From positions 1 to 42,893 of the forward strand of contig CAIPPE010000168.1 in the NCBI GenBank assembly GCA_903866825.1: a stretch of DNA of 42,893 nucleotides. Direction: 5' to 3'. Shown piece after piece: positions 29,159-36,844 of the stretch (its first letter is position 1; each line of letters starts with the position of its first letter). A program made the translations under genes and the position numbers. The DNA comes from an uncultured Methylococcaceae bacterium (GTDB lineage: Bacteria > Pseudomonadota > Gammaproteobacteria > Methylococcales > Methylomonadaceae). The notes under the pieces are model-generated. The model worked only from the letters and a program-made list of their open reading frames with translations. It did not search any database and had not been told where the DNA came from.

Positions 29159-30643
29159 TCACTGAACTTTATCAGGTAAATTAGTAGCGTCGGTAGCTAA
29201 TTCTACACTATTCCAGCCACCACCCAGGGCAATAAATAGTGCTACCGTATCCTGTAAACGTTGCGCAGAAATTTGCAAATAAGGAATTCTAGCCTGTTGA
29301 TATTGGCTGTTTACATTCAGGACTTGCAAATAATTCACTAGTCCTGCCTGGTAATTTGCGTTAATCAGTTCCAACGCTTCCTCGCTGGTATGCAATGATT
29401 CGAGTTGCGCAGCTTGAGTTTCGGCATCATGCTCCATAGCTTTGAGACAATCAGCAACTTGCTGGAAAGCGCTGATGACAGTCTGGCGATAATTAGCCTG
29501 AGAACGCTCAAAGGTTTCAATTGCAGCTTTTCGGTTAAACCAGATGGTACCGCCATGAAACAAAGGCTGCGCAAAATTGGCGGCCATCGCCCAGATGTTA
29601 CCGTGACTGATAAATAGGTCTGCGAGAGACGTGTTGTTATATCCATATGAAGCGCTTAAGCTGATGGTCGGAAATAATGACGCAGTGGCCACTCCAACTT
29701 TAGCACTGTCGCTGTGTAATTGCGCTTCTGCAGACAGTATGTCCGGACGCTGATGGACCAACTCGGAAGGTAGAGTTACCGGAATATTTGCTGGTAACGT
29801 CAGTTCGTCCCATTTTACATTGGAAGGACGCCATTCGGCAGGTGTTACACCCGCCAGAATCGCCTGCAAATGTTCAGTTTGAATGAGTTTTTGCTTCAGC
29901 GGTGGCAAACTCGCTTCTATGGACGATAACTGGCTGTGTAGACTCAGTACGTTTAGATAGGGAACTGTACCTGCTTGTACCTGGGTGACCGTGATATTAA
30001 TCTGTTTGTTAAGTATGTCTATAAGTTGCCGTGTAGTTTCAATTTCTGCGCGATAGGCAGCACCTGCAATTACAGTGTTAATGACGTTACCGGTCAAGGT
30101 AAGGTAAGTGGCAAGCGCTGTATAACGCTGTAATTCCTTCTGGGCCTCTAGGCTTTCTATCCCTCTACGTTCACCGCCAAATACATCCAATGTATAACTA
30201 ACAGTTGAACTGATGGTGTAGAGATTAAAAATAGTAGGTGTGGAGGCCTGGCCGAACTGGGCTGGTGAAAAGCGTCTACGGCTTGGGCTAAAACTCATAT
30301 CGACTTGGGGAAAAAAGATACCGTATCCGGCCTGCAGCGTCGCCTGGCTTTGGCGTAAACTAGCCTGCGCTGCCTGCAAGTTTAAATTGTTGGCGATGGC
30401 CTCTTTAACCAAGCCGTTCAAAGTTTCTGATTTAAACACCCTCCACCAGTCAAAGCTGATTTTATCACCCTTCGCAAAATGCTGAGCAACGCCATCGGCC
30501 TCAAGCGAGTAAGCGGAATCACCGCCGTAGTTATAGTCTGCAACCTTGGGTGGTTCCGGTAGCACAAAATCAGGGCCTAAGGTACATCCGGTCAATAAAG
30601 CAAGCATTTGAATATATAGAATGAAAACACGTAAAAAGTTCAT
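29159..30643 (-). CDS. NodT/TolC-type outer-membrane efflux lipoprotein
   Basis: The 494-aa protein has a lipoprotein signal with lipobox LLTGC (Cys20), then the GPDFVLPEPPKV start and two outer-membrane-factor repeats (about 75-260 and 290-480; LRQSQATLQAGYGIFFPQVD, then ATASLFPTISLSASYGYNN and ANYQAGLVNYLQVL). It forms the trimeric channel of a tripartite exporter. It overlaps the adaptor gene by 4 bp, so the partner is the ABC pump encoded upstream rather than an RND pump. The substrate is not evident. Confidence 0.9.
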   Translation of the reverse strand: MNFLRVFILYIQMLALLTGCTLGPDFVLPEPPKVADYNYGGDSAYSLEADGVAQHFAKGDKISFDWWRVFKSETLNGLVKEAIANNLNLQAAQASLRQSQATLQAGYGIFFPQVDMSFSPSRRRFSPAQFGQASTPTIFNLYTISSTVSYTLDVFGGERRGIESLEAQKELQRYTALATYLTLTGNVINTVIAGAAYRAEIETTRQLIDILNKQINITVTQVQAGTVPYLNVLSLHSQLSSIEASLPPLKQKLIQTEHLQAILAGVTPAEWRPSNVKWDELTLPANIPVTLPSELVHQRPDILSAEAQLHSDSAKVGVATASLFPTISLSASYGYNNTSLADLFISHGNIWAMAANFAQPLFHGGTIWFNRKAAIETFERSQANYRQTVISAFQQVADCLKAMEHDAETQAAQLESLHTSEEALELINANYQAGLVNYLQVLNVNSQYQQARIPYLQISAQRLQDTVALFIALGGGWNSVELATDATNLPDKVQ

Positions 30644-31725
30644 TTTTCACCGATATACACATCGACCAACTGTCCTGGATAGACATTTTGCTCAGCGGTC
30701 TTATCAAATCTGAACAGGATGGTTAATACTCTTACATCAACGCGCTCAGTTTTTTGATTGGACAATTCGATTTTAGGAGAAATATAGGGTTGGATGCGGA
30801 CGAATTCCAATGGTATATTTACGTTAGTGCCTCTGATAAACATTTTTCCTTGCATTTTTGAAGTCACAGGTAGTTTCGGCACTAGTATCTCATCGATAAA
30901 ACATCTCACGGCCAGCTGATTTTGAGCACTCCCCATGACCAGCACCGGGTTCATATCCTGGGTATAAGAGCCATAAATACCTAGTGGCGAAATATAACTA
31001 CCCACCGATGCCATCATTGTCAGTACCACGCCATCAGATTTTGCCCTGAGAATATATTTTGACAATAATGCATTTGCAGCCAGATAACTATTGTATTGAG
31101 TCTGGTACAGTTTTTCCTGATTTTTAATGTCGTAAACCCAGGCGCCCGCCTTGGTTAGTTGGTACTGCCTATTGAGCAGTTCAACATTAGCTTCAGCTAC
31201 CTTGACGGCGCTGATATCATTATCCAGAGTATCTTTGCTTACGGATTGAGGACTCAAATCAAAAGACTTCATTTGCTTGTCCAACAATACCTGAGCACTG
31301 TGCAAAGTAGCTTTAGACACTGATAATTGTGCCTTGGCAACTTCAAGTACCTCTTCGCGGGGTTGATGCTTTAATTCTTCCAGCATTATCAGACTGGCAT
31401 CGGCTTGCGCCTTCAACTGCGCTGTTGAAGCTTTTTGTGCCGAATCATCCAGCATCAACAGCGGTGTATCTTTTGTAATCGTTTGACCTTCAGTAACTAG
31501 TATTTGGGTGACAACTCCAGATACCTCAGGAAAAATATTAATATTTTCTCCACTAGGCAGACTGCTCTCAATTAGACCATTGGCATAAATGCCCTGAGGA
31601 TACGGGTTTGGAGCTGGATTGAATACTGGCTTAACCGGAGTGGTTTCAACTCCGGAAAAATAGGCTGCTGCCAATCCGAGCACCACGCCAATTCCTGAAA
31701 CGATAAAAATAATCTTGTTGTTCAT
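30640..31725 (-). CDS. HlyD-type periplasmic adaptor of ABC exporter
   Basis: The 361-aa protein has one N-terminal membrane anchor (about 5-24), a biotinyl-lipoyl half-motif (INIFPEVSGVVTQILVTEGQTI), a long alpha-hairpin (about 95-215, with LKAQADASLIMLEELKHQP and AEANVELLNRQYQL), the second lipoyl half (YILRAKSDGVVLTMMASVG) and a beta-barrel end. It bridges the inner-membrane ABC pump and the outer-membrane channel. It resembles DevB/HlyD-like adaptors of DevBCA-type systems. Its ATG overlaps the ATPase stop (ATGA). Confidence 0.88.
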   Translation of the reverse strand: MNNKIIFIVSGIGVVLGLAAAYFSGVETTPVKPVFNPAPNPYPQGIYANGLIESSLPSGENINIFPEVSGVVTQILVTEGQTITKDTPLLMLDDSAQKASTAQLKAQADASLIMLEELKHQPREEVLEVAKAQLSVSKATLHSAQVLLDKQMKSFDLSPQSVSKDTLDNDISAVKVAEANVELLNRQYQLTKAGAWVYDIKNQEKLYQTQYNSYLAANALLSKYILRAKSDGVVLTMMASVGSYISPLGIYGSYTQDMNPVLVMGSAQNQLAVRCFIDEILVPKLPVTSKMQGKMFIRGTNVNIPLEFVRIQPYISPKIELSNQKTERVDVRVLTILFRFDKTAEQNVYPGQLVDVYIGEK

Positions 31726-32420
31726 TTTGCTAATCCCTTCTCAATGGCGGTGACTTTACCGTCTTCCATTTTCATAATGCAATCAGCAAATTCAAAAATT
31801 CTGTCATCGTGTGTGACCACCAAAACACAGCGCTTTTCATTGAGGATGTCGCTCTTTACGAAAGCCATAATTTTTTTTCCGCTATCACCATCCAATGAGG
31901 CGGTAGGTTCGTCAAAAATAAGAATATCAGGTTGACTTACCATGGCTCTGGCAATAGCCACTCGCTGCTGTTCGCCACCGCTCAACTTAACGGGAGGAAG
32001 AAAAGCGCGCCCCTTTAGTCCAACGATATCAAGGAACTTTAGCGCTTCTTCTATGGCCTCATCCCAATCACAGCGTTTGAGAATCAAAGGAATAGCTACA
32101 TTCTCTACGGTGGTCAGGCGTGGAAACAGATGGTAATCCTGGAATACGAATCCAATTCTATTCAATCGAAAGTCTGCCAGTTCATCGTTGTTAAGGCTCC
32201 AAATGTCGGTGTTGTCGATTAAAACACTGCCAGAGTTGGGTCTTAGAATGCCTGACATCATGCTTAGCAGAGTAGTTTTACCACTGCCAGAGGGACCAAC
32301 GAGAAAAAAGGATTCTCCGTATCTGATTTCAAAGCTAACCTCTTGTACCGCGTTGGTTCTGGATTCACCTTCGCCAAACCATTTAACCAGCTGTCTGGCA
32401 ATGATAGCCGTATTAGCCAT
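31722..32420 (-). CDS. MacB/LolD-like ABC transporter ATPase
   Basis: The 232-aa subunit has Walker A GPSGSGKT (42-49), the Q-loop (Gln94), signature LSGGEQQRVAIARA (from 146), Walker B ILIFDEP (166-172) and the switch His204. The family powers FtsX-type permeases such as MacB, LolCDE and DevCA. A TTG at 32450 would add 10 residues inside the permease gene; ATG 32420 has an AGAGG site 6 nt upstream and is preferred. The permease stop is one base away. Confidence 0.93.
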   Translation of the reverse strand: MANTAIIARQLVKWFGEGESRTNAVQEVSFEIRYGESFFLVGPSGSGKTTLLSMMSGILRPNSGSVLIDNTDIWSLNNDELADFRLNRIGFVFQDYHLFPRLTTVENVAIPLILKRCDWDEAIEEALKFLDIVGLKGRAFLPPVKLSGGEQQRVAIARAMVSQPDILIFDEPTASLDGDSGKKIMAFVKSDILNEKRCVLVVTHDDRIFEFADCIMKMEDGKVTAIEKGLAK

Positions 32421-32421
32421 C

Positions 32422-33558
32422 TCAACCTCTAAATACGTCGAAAGGTTCAATCTTTAACACTTTCCTGACACCGATATAACTGGAAAAAATGGCGATAATA
32501 ATCACCATTAAAAAGGCCATGCCTAAATCAGTGTAAGTTACTATGCTGGCATAATTGGGAAGACGCATCTTTGCTAAAAAAATCATCAGTGTACAAAGTC
32601 CGACTCCTAGCCCATACCCGGTCAAGGCCGTAAATGCTGCCTGGAAAACTATCATAATGACAAGTTCCTGACTTTTTGCGCCAATGGCTTTTAAGGCACC
32701 GAATTTATCCAGGTTCTCAAGAATGAAGGTATAAAAGGTTTGACCGGAAATAGATAGCCCGACCACAAAACTGATAATGGTCATAAACAGGATATTAGTA
32801 CCTATACCGGTTTTATATTTATAGAAGTTTGAAATTTTGTTGCAAAATTCCTCATCGGTAATCGCCAGATAACCCATATTTGCCACTTCCTGTTTGATTG
32901 TAGCAATGTCGCTTTCGACTTTGGGTTCGACCAAAATATAAGATGATGTAAAACGGGCGGAGGGTATGTACTGAATGGCACGGTTGTATGTTGTATAAAG
33001 CGATGGAATACCAAACAAACCGTTATTGGTTACCTTGGCAATACCCACTATGACTCCTCGGTGGTCATTTAGCTCGAATACCGTACCTACCACAGGATTC
33101 TCCAACTTTTCAATTTCTGAATCCTTAACTACAATAAAACCATTTTCTGCGTATATATCTTCTATATTACCTTCCAGCAACTCTGGTCGTCCCAGCAATG
33201 AGGTATCATCCAATCCAAGGACAGTCACAGACTGATAGACGCCGCTTTGCAGCTTCAGCGTTGCTCCACCGGAATATAAAGGTACGGCATATTTTACGCC
33301 AGGTATGCTACGAACTGCATCCTGAACGTAATCAGGCATCGGAACACTATTGGCTACCGTCGTGACGGATGGATCCATGATCCAGATTTTGGCACCGATA
33401 TTGGTTACCACCGCAGAAGCCTTTTGCAATATTCCGGCAAATATGGATGTCATCTGTACCATCAAAAATACTGCGAAGGTAATACCTATCAACAAGGCGG
33501 CAAATTTGCCTTTGTCATTCACAAGTAGTTTGAAGGCAATTTTTAGTAGCCCAATCAT
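32422..33558 (-). CDS. FtsX-like (DevC/MacB-type) ABC permease
   Basis: The 378-aa protein has the type VII ABC fold: one N-terminal membrane helix (about 15-40), a large periplasmic domain (about 45-255), and three C-terminal helices (about 256-285, 305-333 and 345-368), ending IGVRKVLKIEPFDVFRG. It has no ATPase domain of its own, so it is DevC-like rather than a fused MacB. Such mechanotransmitting pumps push periplasmic substrates (toxins, glycolipids, lipoproteins, siderophores) through an outer-membrane channel. It is the first gene of the four-gene exporter operon. Confidence 0.9.
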   Translation of the reverse strand: MIGLLKIAFKLLVNDKGKFAALLIGITFAVFLMVQMTSIFAGILQKASAVVTNIGAKIWIMDPSVTTVANSVPMPDYVQDAVRSIPGVKYAVPLYSGGATLKLQSGVYQSVTVLGLDDTSLLGRPELLEGNIEDIYAENGFIVVKDSEIEKLENPVVGTVFELNDHRGVIVGIAKVTNNGLFGIPSLYTTYNRAIQYIPSARFTSSYILVEPKVESDIATIKQEVANMGYLAITDEEFCNKISNFYKYKTGIGTNILFMTIISFVVGLSISGQTFYTFILENLDKFGALKAIGAKSQELVIMIVFQAAFTALTGYGLGVGLCTLMIFLAKMRLPNYASIVTYTDLGMAFLMVIIIAIFSSYIGVRKVLKIEPFDVFRG

Positions 33559-33676
33559 CGTCCGATGCTTTCTATTGATCCCATCTGGTGTTTTGACTTC
33601 AGTTTTAGGCTACTAATGGCTGACTGAGGTGATGATTGAGTCTGGCGGAGACGATTTGGAATTCTATGGTAACTAA

Positions 33677-33853
33677 TCACTCACTTTCCTTAAAGTCATC
33701 ATTATAACCAACCAGCCCCCCTTGAAATCTGTCACCTATTCTATAAGCATTTCCTGCTGTATCAACCTCCCAGTCTGTCGATATATTTTCAGTAAATGAA
33801 CCAAGTTCTTCTGTGAAATCTTCATTTAGATCTTTGATTTGCTCTTTATCCAT
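33677..33853 (-). CDS. Small acidic hypothetical protein, 58 aa
   Basis: A short frame starts at ATG 33853 behind a strong GGGAG ribosome site with 7-nt spacing and ends with TGA at 33677-33679. The product (MDKEQIKDLNEDFTEELGSF, then TDWEVDTAGNAYRIGDRFQ) is very acidic and soluble. The ribosome site and the protein-like composition argue that it is real. It lies 118 bp upstream of the exporter permease on the same strand and 73 bp below the palindromic motif at 33926. I do not recognise a family. Confidence 0.6.
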   Translation of the reverse strand: MDKEQIKDLNEDFTEELGSFTENISTDWEVDTAGNAYRIGDRFQGGLVGYNDDFKESE

Positions 33854-33925
33854 GACGGACTCCCGTTTAATTTATATAAGCGTAGTTTAATTCTGATGAA
33901 TTTTTATCATCTACTACGCACAAAT

Positions 33926-33946
33926 ACTGTGCGCTAGCGTACACTG
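33926..33946. promoter_or_regulatory. Palindromic operator-like motif, copy A
   Basis: ACTGTGCGCTAGCGTACACT, centred on the 8-bp palindrome CGCTAGCG, lies in the divergent gap between the 58-aa gene and the DUF3096 gene. A closely similar motif (ACCGTTCGTTAACGTACA) occurs at 41726 on the other side of the stress-type gene cluster. The shared pattern is ACYGTKCGYTARCGTACA. This is inferred to be a binding site for a common regulator. Confidence 0.45.
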
Positions 33947-34083
33947 CCCCATAAGTCAGTGGTTGCGAGTCAAGGTTTTGCTAGTCGAGTCAATAGTGTC
34001 ATTAGTTTTATGTGGGTTACCGTACAGATATCGTAAAGACTTGCCATTAATCTGTTCTTTTATTTACTTAAAGAAAAACTACC

Positions 34084-34242
34084 ATGAACATGAATTTGAA
34101 TTTTGGAGTCTCGGCCGAACCAATACTAGCGCTTGTGATAGGAATATTAATTTTGCTGATACCGAGGTTTCTAAATTATTTTGTGGCAGTTTATTTGATC
34201 GTCGTGGGTGTTTTGGGGTTAATGCACCATAGTCTCACATAA
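34084..34242 (+). CDS. DUF3096 small membrane protein, 52 aa
   Basis: A short frame encodes a 52-aa peptide with two hydrophobic stretches (PILALVIGILILLIPRFLNY and FVAVYLIVVGVLGLM), matching the DUF3096 layout of a tiny two-helix inner-membrane protein with a central RxLNY turn. The role is unknown; these genes commonly sit among envelope-stress genes. The ribosome site is weak; ATG 34084 or ATG 34090 could be used. Confidence 0.7.
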   Translation: MNMNLNFGVSAEPILALVIGILILLIPRFLNYFVAVYLIVVGVLGLMHHSLT

Positions 34243-34367
34243 AATGGTCAAGGCTTCTTACCTAAGAAGTACTTTTTTGACTGAAAAATCAAGAGACAAT
34301 CTGTTTTAAATTATTAGTGTGTAGTTGTTTTACGAGATTTTTATGATTATAAATAAGGAAAAATATT

Positions 34368-35429
34368 ATGTTAAAGAAAAAAGTACTGACTGTTGTAGCA
34401 TTATCAAGTTTATGGTTTTTGCAAATGGCTCAAGCTGATGAAAAAGTAGTTGATAATAGATGGTATGTCGCCCCTTTTGGTTCATTCATTCAGCCAGGTG
34501 GTGATCGTAAGTCTAATAACGGCTGGGGTGGCGGCATCGGCTTTGGCAAAATGATTGATGAGCATTTCAACGTCGAGTTGAAAGGTTTTTATCAAAACTT
34601 GAGTGGCGGCAAATATGGCGGTTCGGATATATTAGGGGGAATTGCGGAAGCACAATATTACATTTTTCGTGATAAATTTTCGCCTTATGCCGTTCTTGGT
34701 TTAGGTGGAATCAATACCAGTCATAACTTTAAAAGTGGGGCTGGCTTAATCGGTGAGGCGGGCGCTGGTTTTACCTATGAAGTTAGCGATAATTTCCTGC
34801 TACGTAGTGATGTACGCTATCGTTACAATCAAAACTTCAACGCAGATCTGCAGCCGGGTACAAACGAATTTCATGACATGATTGTTAATGTTGGGTTTGT
34901 GATCCCGTTTGGCGCAAAACCAAAACCTGTGATAGCTCAAGCAACACCTTTTTTATCTGCAATGCAAGCACCAACGCCAGTAGCTGTTACAGATTGTTCA
35001 AATCTGGATGATGACCATGACGGTGTTAATAATTGCATTGATGAATGTCCCACTTCTTTACCTAACGTTCCAGTCAGCATAAAAGGCTGCTGGATTGTTG
35101 ATGTAATCTTTGATAATGATAAAGCCGTTATAAAGCCTGAATACTTTGGGAATCTTGATAATGTTGCAAAGCGCATTAAAGATCATCCAGAAATGATTGT
35201 TGAAATACAGGGTCATACCAGTAAAACGGGTGGCTTCAAGCACAATATGGAGTTATCTGAGCGCCGCGCACTGGTAGTCAAAAAATACTTGGTTGATGGA
35301 ACACATTCACCTAATCTAACGACTCGTGGCTATGGCTGGACACGACCTATAGATACTAATGATACTGAAGCAGGCCGCACAAATAACCGTCGTGTGCAAT
35401 TGGAAGTTAATGGTGGACCCCAACTTTAA
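34368..35429 (+). CDS. OmpA-family outer-membrane protein with beta-barrel
   Basis: The 353-aa protein has a signal peptide cleaved after AQA (about residue 23), an eight-strand barrel-type domain (about 25-182), a Ca-binding-type linker DCSNLDDDHDGVNNCIDECP (209-228) and a C-terminal OmpA/MotB domain (about 240-350). In that domain the peptidoglycan-contacting Arg is present (NMELSERRA, 293-301), but the Asp of the GHTD motif is Ser285 (GHTSKTGG), so binding to diaminopimelate may be altered. An AAGGA site precedes the ATG. It probably starts the plus-strand envelope cluster. Confidence 0.88.
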   Translation: MLKKKVLTVVALSSLWFLQMAQADEKVVDNRWYVAPFGSFIQPGGDRKSNNGWGGGIGFGKMIDEHFNVELKGFYQNLSGGKYGGSDILGGIAEAQYYIFRDKFSPYAVLGLGGINTSHNFKSGAGLIGEAGAGFTYEVSDNFLLRSDVRYRYNQNFNADLQPGTNEFHDMIVNVGFVIPFGAKPKPVIAQATPFLSAMQAPTPVAVTDCSNLDDDHDGVNNCIDECPTSLPNVPVSIKGCWIVDVIFDNDKAVIKPEYFGNLDNVAKRIKDHPEMIVEIQGHTSKTGGFKHNMELSERRALVVKKYLVDGTHSPNLTTRGYGWTRPIDTNDTEAGRTNNRRVQLEVNGGPQL

Positions 35430-35436
35430 CTGGATC

Positions 35437-35469
35437 GGAAGCTCTTTAAGCCTCGGAAAAAGAGCTTCC
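35437..35469 (+). terminator. Strong hairpin after ompA-like gene
   Basis: GGAAGCTCTTT (35437-35447) and AAAGAGCTTCC (35459-35469) form a perfect 11-bp stem with an 11-nt loop, 8 bp after the stop codon. No T-tract follows on the plus strand (AAAACG), so it may act as a 3' stabiliser or Rho-assisted end rather than an intrinsic terminator. Confidence 0.5.
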
Positions 35470-35613
35470 AAAACGTTAAACCTAAACTATGCTGTTCATA
35501 AACTGATTTATATCAGTGTGTTTAATTTAAGCTTTCTATTCAAAAAACACACTTCTTTTATCCGTCCAGACTGGATACGCATTTTAAAAACTAAATAATA
35601 TAAGGGATAACCC

Positions 35614-36084
35614 ATGACAACGACAAATAAGTATAAGTTATTATTATATAGAGTTCTTGTAATGATCTGTTTATTCACAACTCTTGGATTGGTGGGGTGC
35701 CAACAAGAGGGGACTGCTGAAAATGCAGGTAAAAAAATCGATCTAGCAACTGAAAATGTTGAAAAAAATATTGATCAAGCATCAGAAAAAATTGGAAAAG
35801 AAATTGATGTTGCAAAGGAGTCGGTCATTGATAGGACTAAAGCAACCGGAGAATACATCGATGATTCGGTTATTACCGCTACGGTTAAAGCGGCAATTGA
35901 AAATGACTCGATGTTTCAAGCATCTCATGTTGAAGTCACTACTGTTAATGGCATAGTGAAATTGAGTGGCACAGTGGATTCAGAGCAAATTATTGGTAGA
36001 GCGATGGAAGTCGCGAGTGCTCAGAGAAATGTTAAGTCAGTACAAACTACCCTGATTGTTAATGCAGATAAAATAGTTCAATAG
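35614..36084 (+). CDS. BON-domain lipoprotein
   Basis: The 156-aa protein has a lipoprotein signal with lipobox LVGC (Cys29), then a helical stretch of repeated KxID units (GKKIDLATENVEKNIDQASE, then KIGKEIDVAKESV), and one BON domain (about 84-152; DDSVITATVKAAIEND, VEVTTVNGIVKLSGTVDS, VKSVQTTLIV). BON proteins such as OsmY bind phospholipids and maintain the envelope under osmotic stress. An AAGGGA site precedes the ATG. It belongs to the envelope-stress cluster. Confidence 0.85.
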   Translation: MTTTNKYKLLLYRVLVMICLFTTLGLVGCQQEGTAENAGKKIDLATENVEKNIDQASEKIGKEIDVAKESVIDRTKATGEYIDDSVITATVKAAIENDSMFQASHVEVTTVNGIVKLSGTVDSEQIIGRAMEVASAQRNVKSVQTTLIVNADKIVQ

Positions 36085-36221
36085 CGATGAGTTATTTACA
36101 ATGGATAAATATTCTAAGTGTTAACTATTTCAATAGATATGTGGCTAAAATTAGAGATGATATATATAATTACTTTGGCATGATTTTAATAAAGTAAATA
36201 ATTAATCAATATATTAGCAGT

Positions 36222-36389
36222 TTATTTCCATTTATCTGGAACTGATTTCGATTCTTCTCTGTCAACCTCGATAAACCATAAGCCGCCAGAGCTTACATTT
36301 TCATCAACTAAATGATGGCAGAGCTTAACAATAAAGCAACGGCCCTTGATGTAGTTGGATCGACACAGTAGTACTCCACTATAATAATA
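36222..36389 (-). other. Open frame without start codon, possible gene remnant
   Basis: A minus-strand frame about 55 codons long runs between two stops and ends at TAA 36222-36224. It reads LLCRSNYIKGRCFIVKLCHH and then VSSGGLWFIEVDREESKS, which looks protein-like, but there is no ATG, GTG or TTG in frame at its head. It occupies most of the 337-bp gap between the BON gene and the KaiC module. It may be a decayed gene or chance; I do not recognise it. Confidence 0.25.
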
Positions 36390-36421
36390 TTATTATAGAC
36401 TAATTTATTATGGATATTTTT

Positions 36422-36844
36422 ATGGAAACCAGTGTCTTTTTGCGACACCAAATAATTAAAAATCTCATAACCCAGTCTAATGAAGACGCTGCAGATGTCG
36501 CAGTTAAATTGTGGAAAAAAATTGCGATTCAAATTATTTCAATCATTGGTGAAGGTGGTTTCAATTCACTATACGTGCGTAGCGTATTTCTTACCCAGTC
36601 AAAATTCCCATGGATCTTGGATGGATCACCGTCATCTGAGACTGATTACAGGTTCGAAGAATTAAAAAAATGCCTTGATGGGCAAGAGCCTGCAATCGCA
36701 TGTGAAGCAAGTTGTCTACTTTTGATCACTTTCACCGACATTCTCGCTACTTTAATCGGCGAGCACCTAACGGCAAGCATTTTTCGTTCAGTCTGGTTCG
36801 ATGAAGCTTTGGATAATTTGGTCAAGGAGTTAAATAATGCGTAA
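36422..36844 (+). CDS. Unknown helical protein encoded with KaiC-like ATPase, 140 aa
   Basis: I do not recognise a family. The 140-aa product (METSVFLRHQIIKNLITQSN at the start) is predicted mostly helical, with IIGEGGFNSLYVRSVFLTQ and a conserved-looking C-terminal ITFTDILATLIGEHLTASI followed by LVKELNNA. ATG 36422 has GGA 7 nt upstream and is preferred to ATG 36410, which has none. It overlaps the KaiC-like gene by 8 bp, so the two are made together. It is probably a partner or input protein of the KaiC/kinase module, which is inference from gene overlap only. Confidence 0.65.
   Translation: METSVFLRHQIIKNLITQSNEDAADVAVKLWKKIAIQIISIIGEGGFNSLYVRSVFLTQSKFPWILDGSPSSETDYRFEELKKCLDGQEPAIACEASCLLLITFTDILATLIGEHLTASIFRSVWFDEALDNLVKELNNA

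Noticed and set aside
32421-32450. 10-residue extension of the ABC ATPase
   Set aside because: It starts at TTG inside the permease gene, while ATG 32420 has its own AGAGG site.
36308-36532. 74-aa minus-strand frame over the start of the KaiC module
   Set aside because: It overlaps the better-supported plus-strand gene and has no family features; it is probably a shadow frame.
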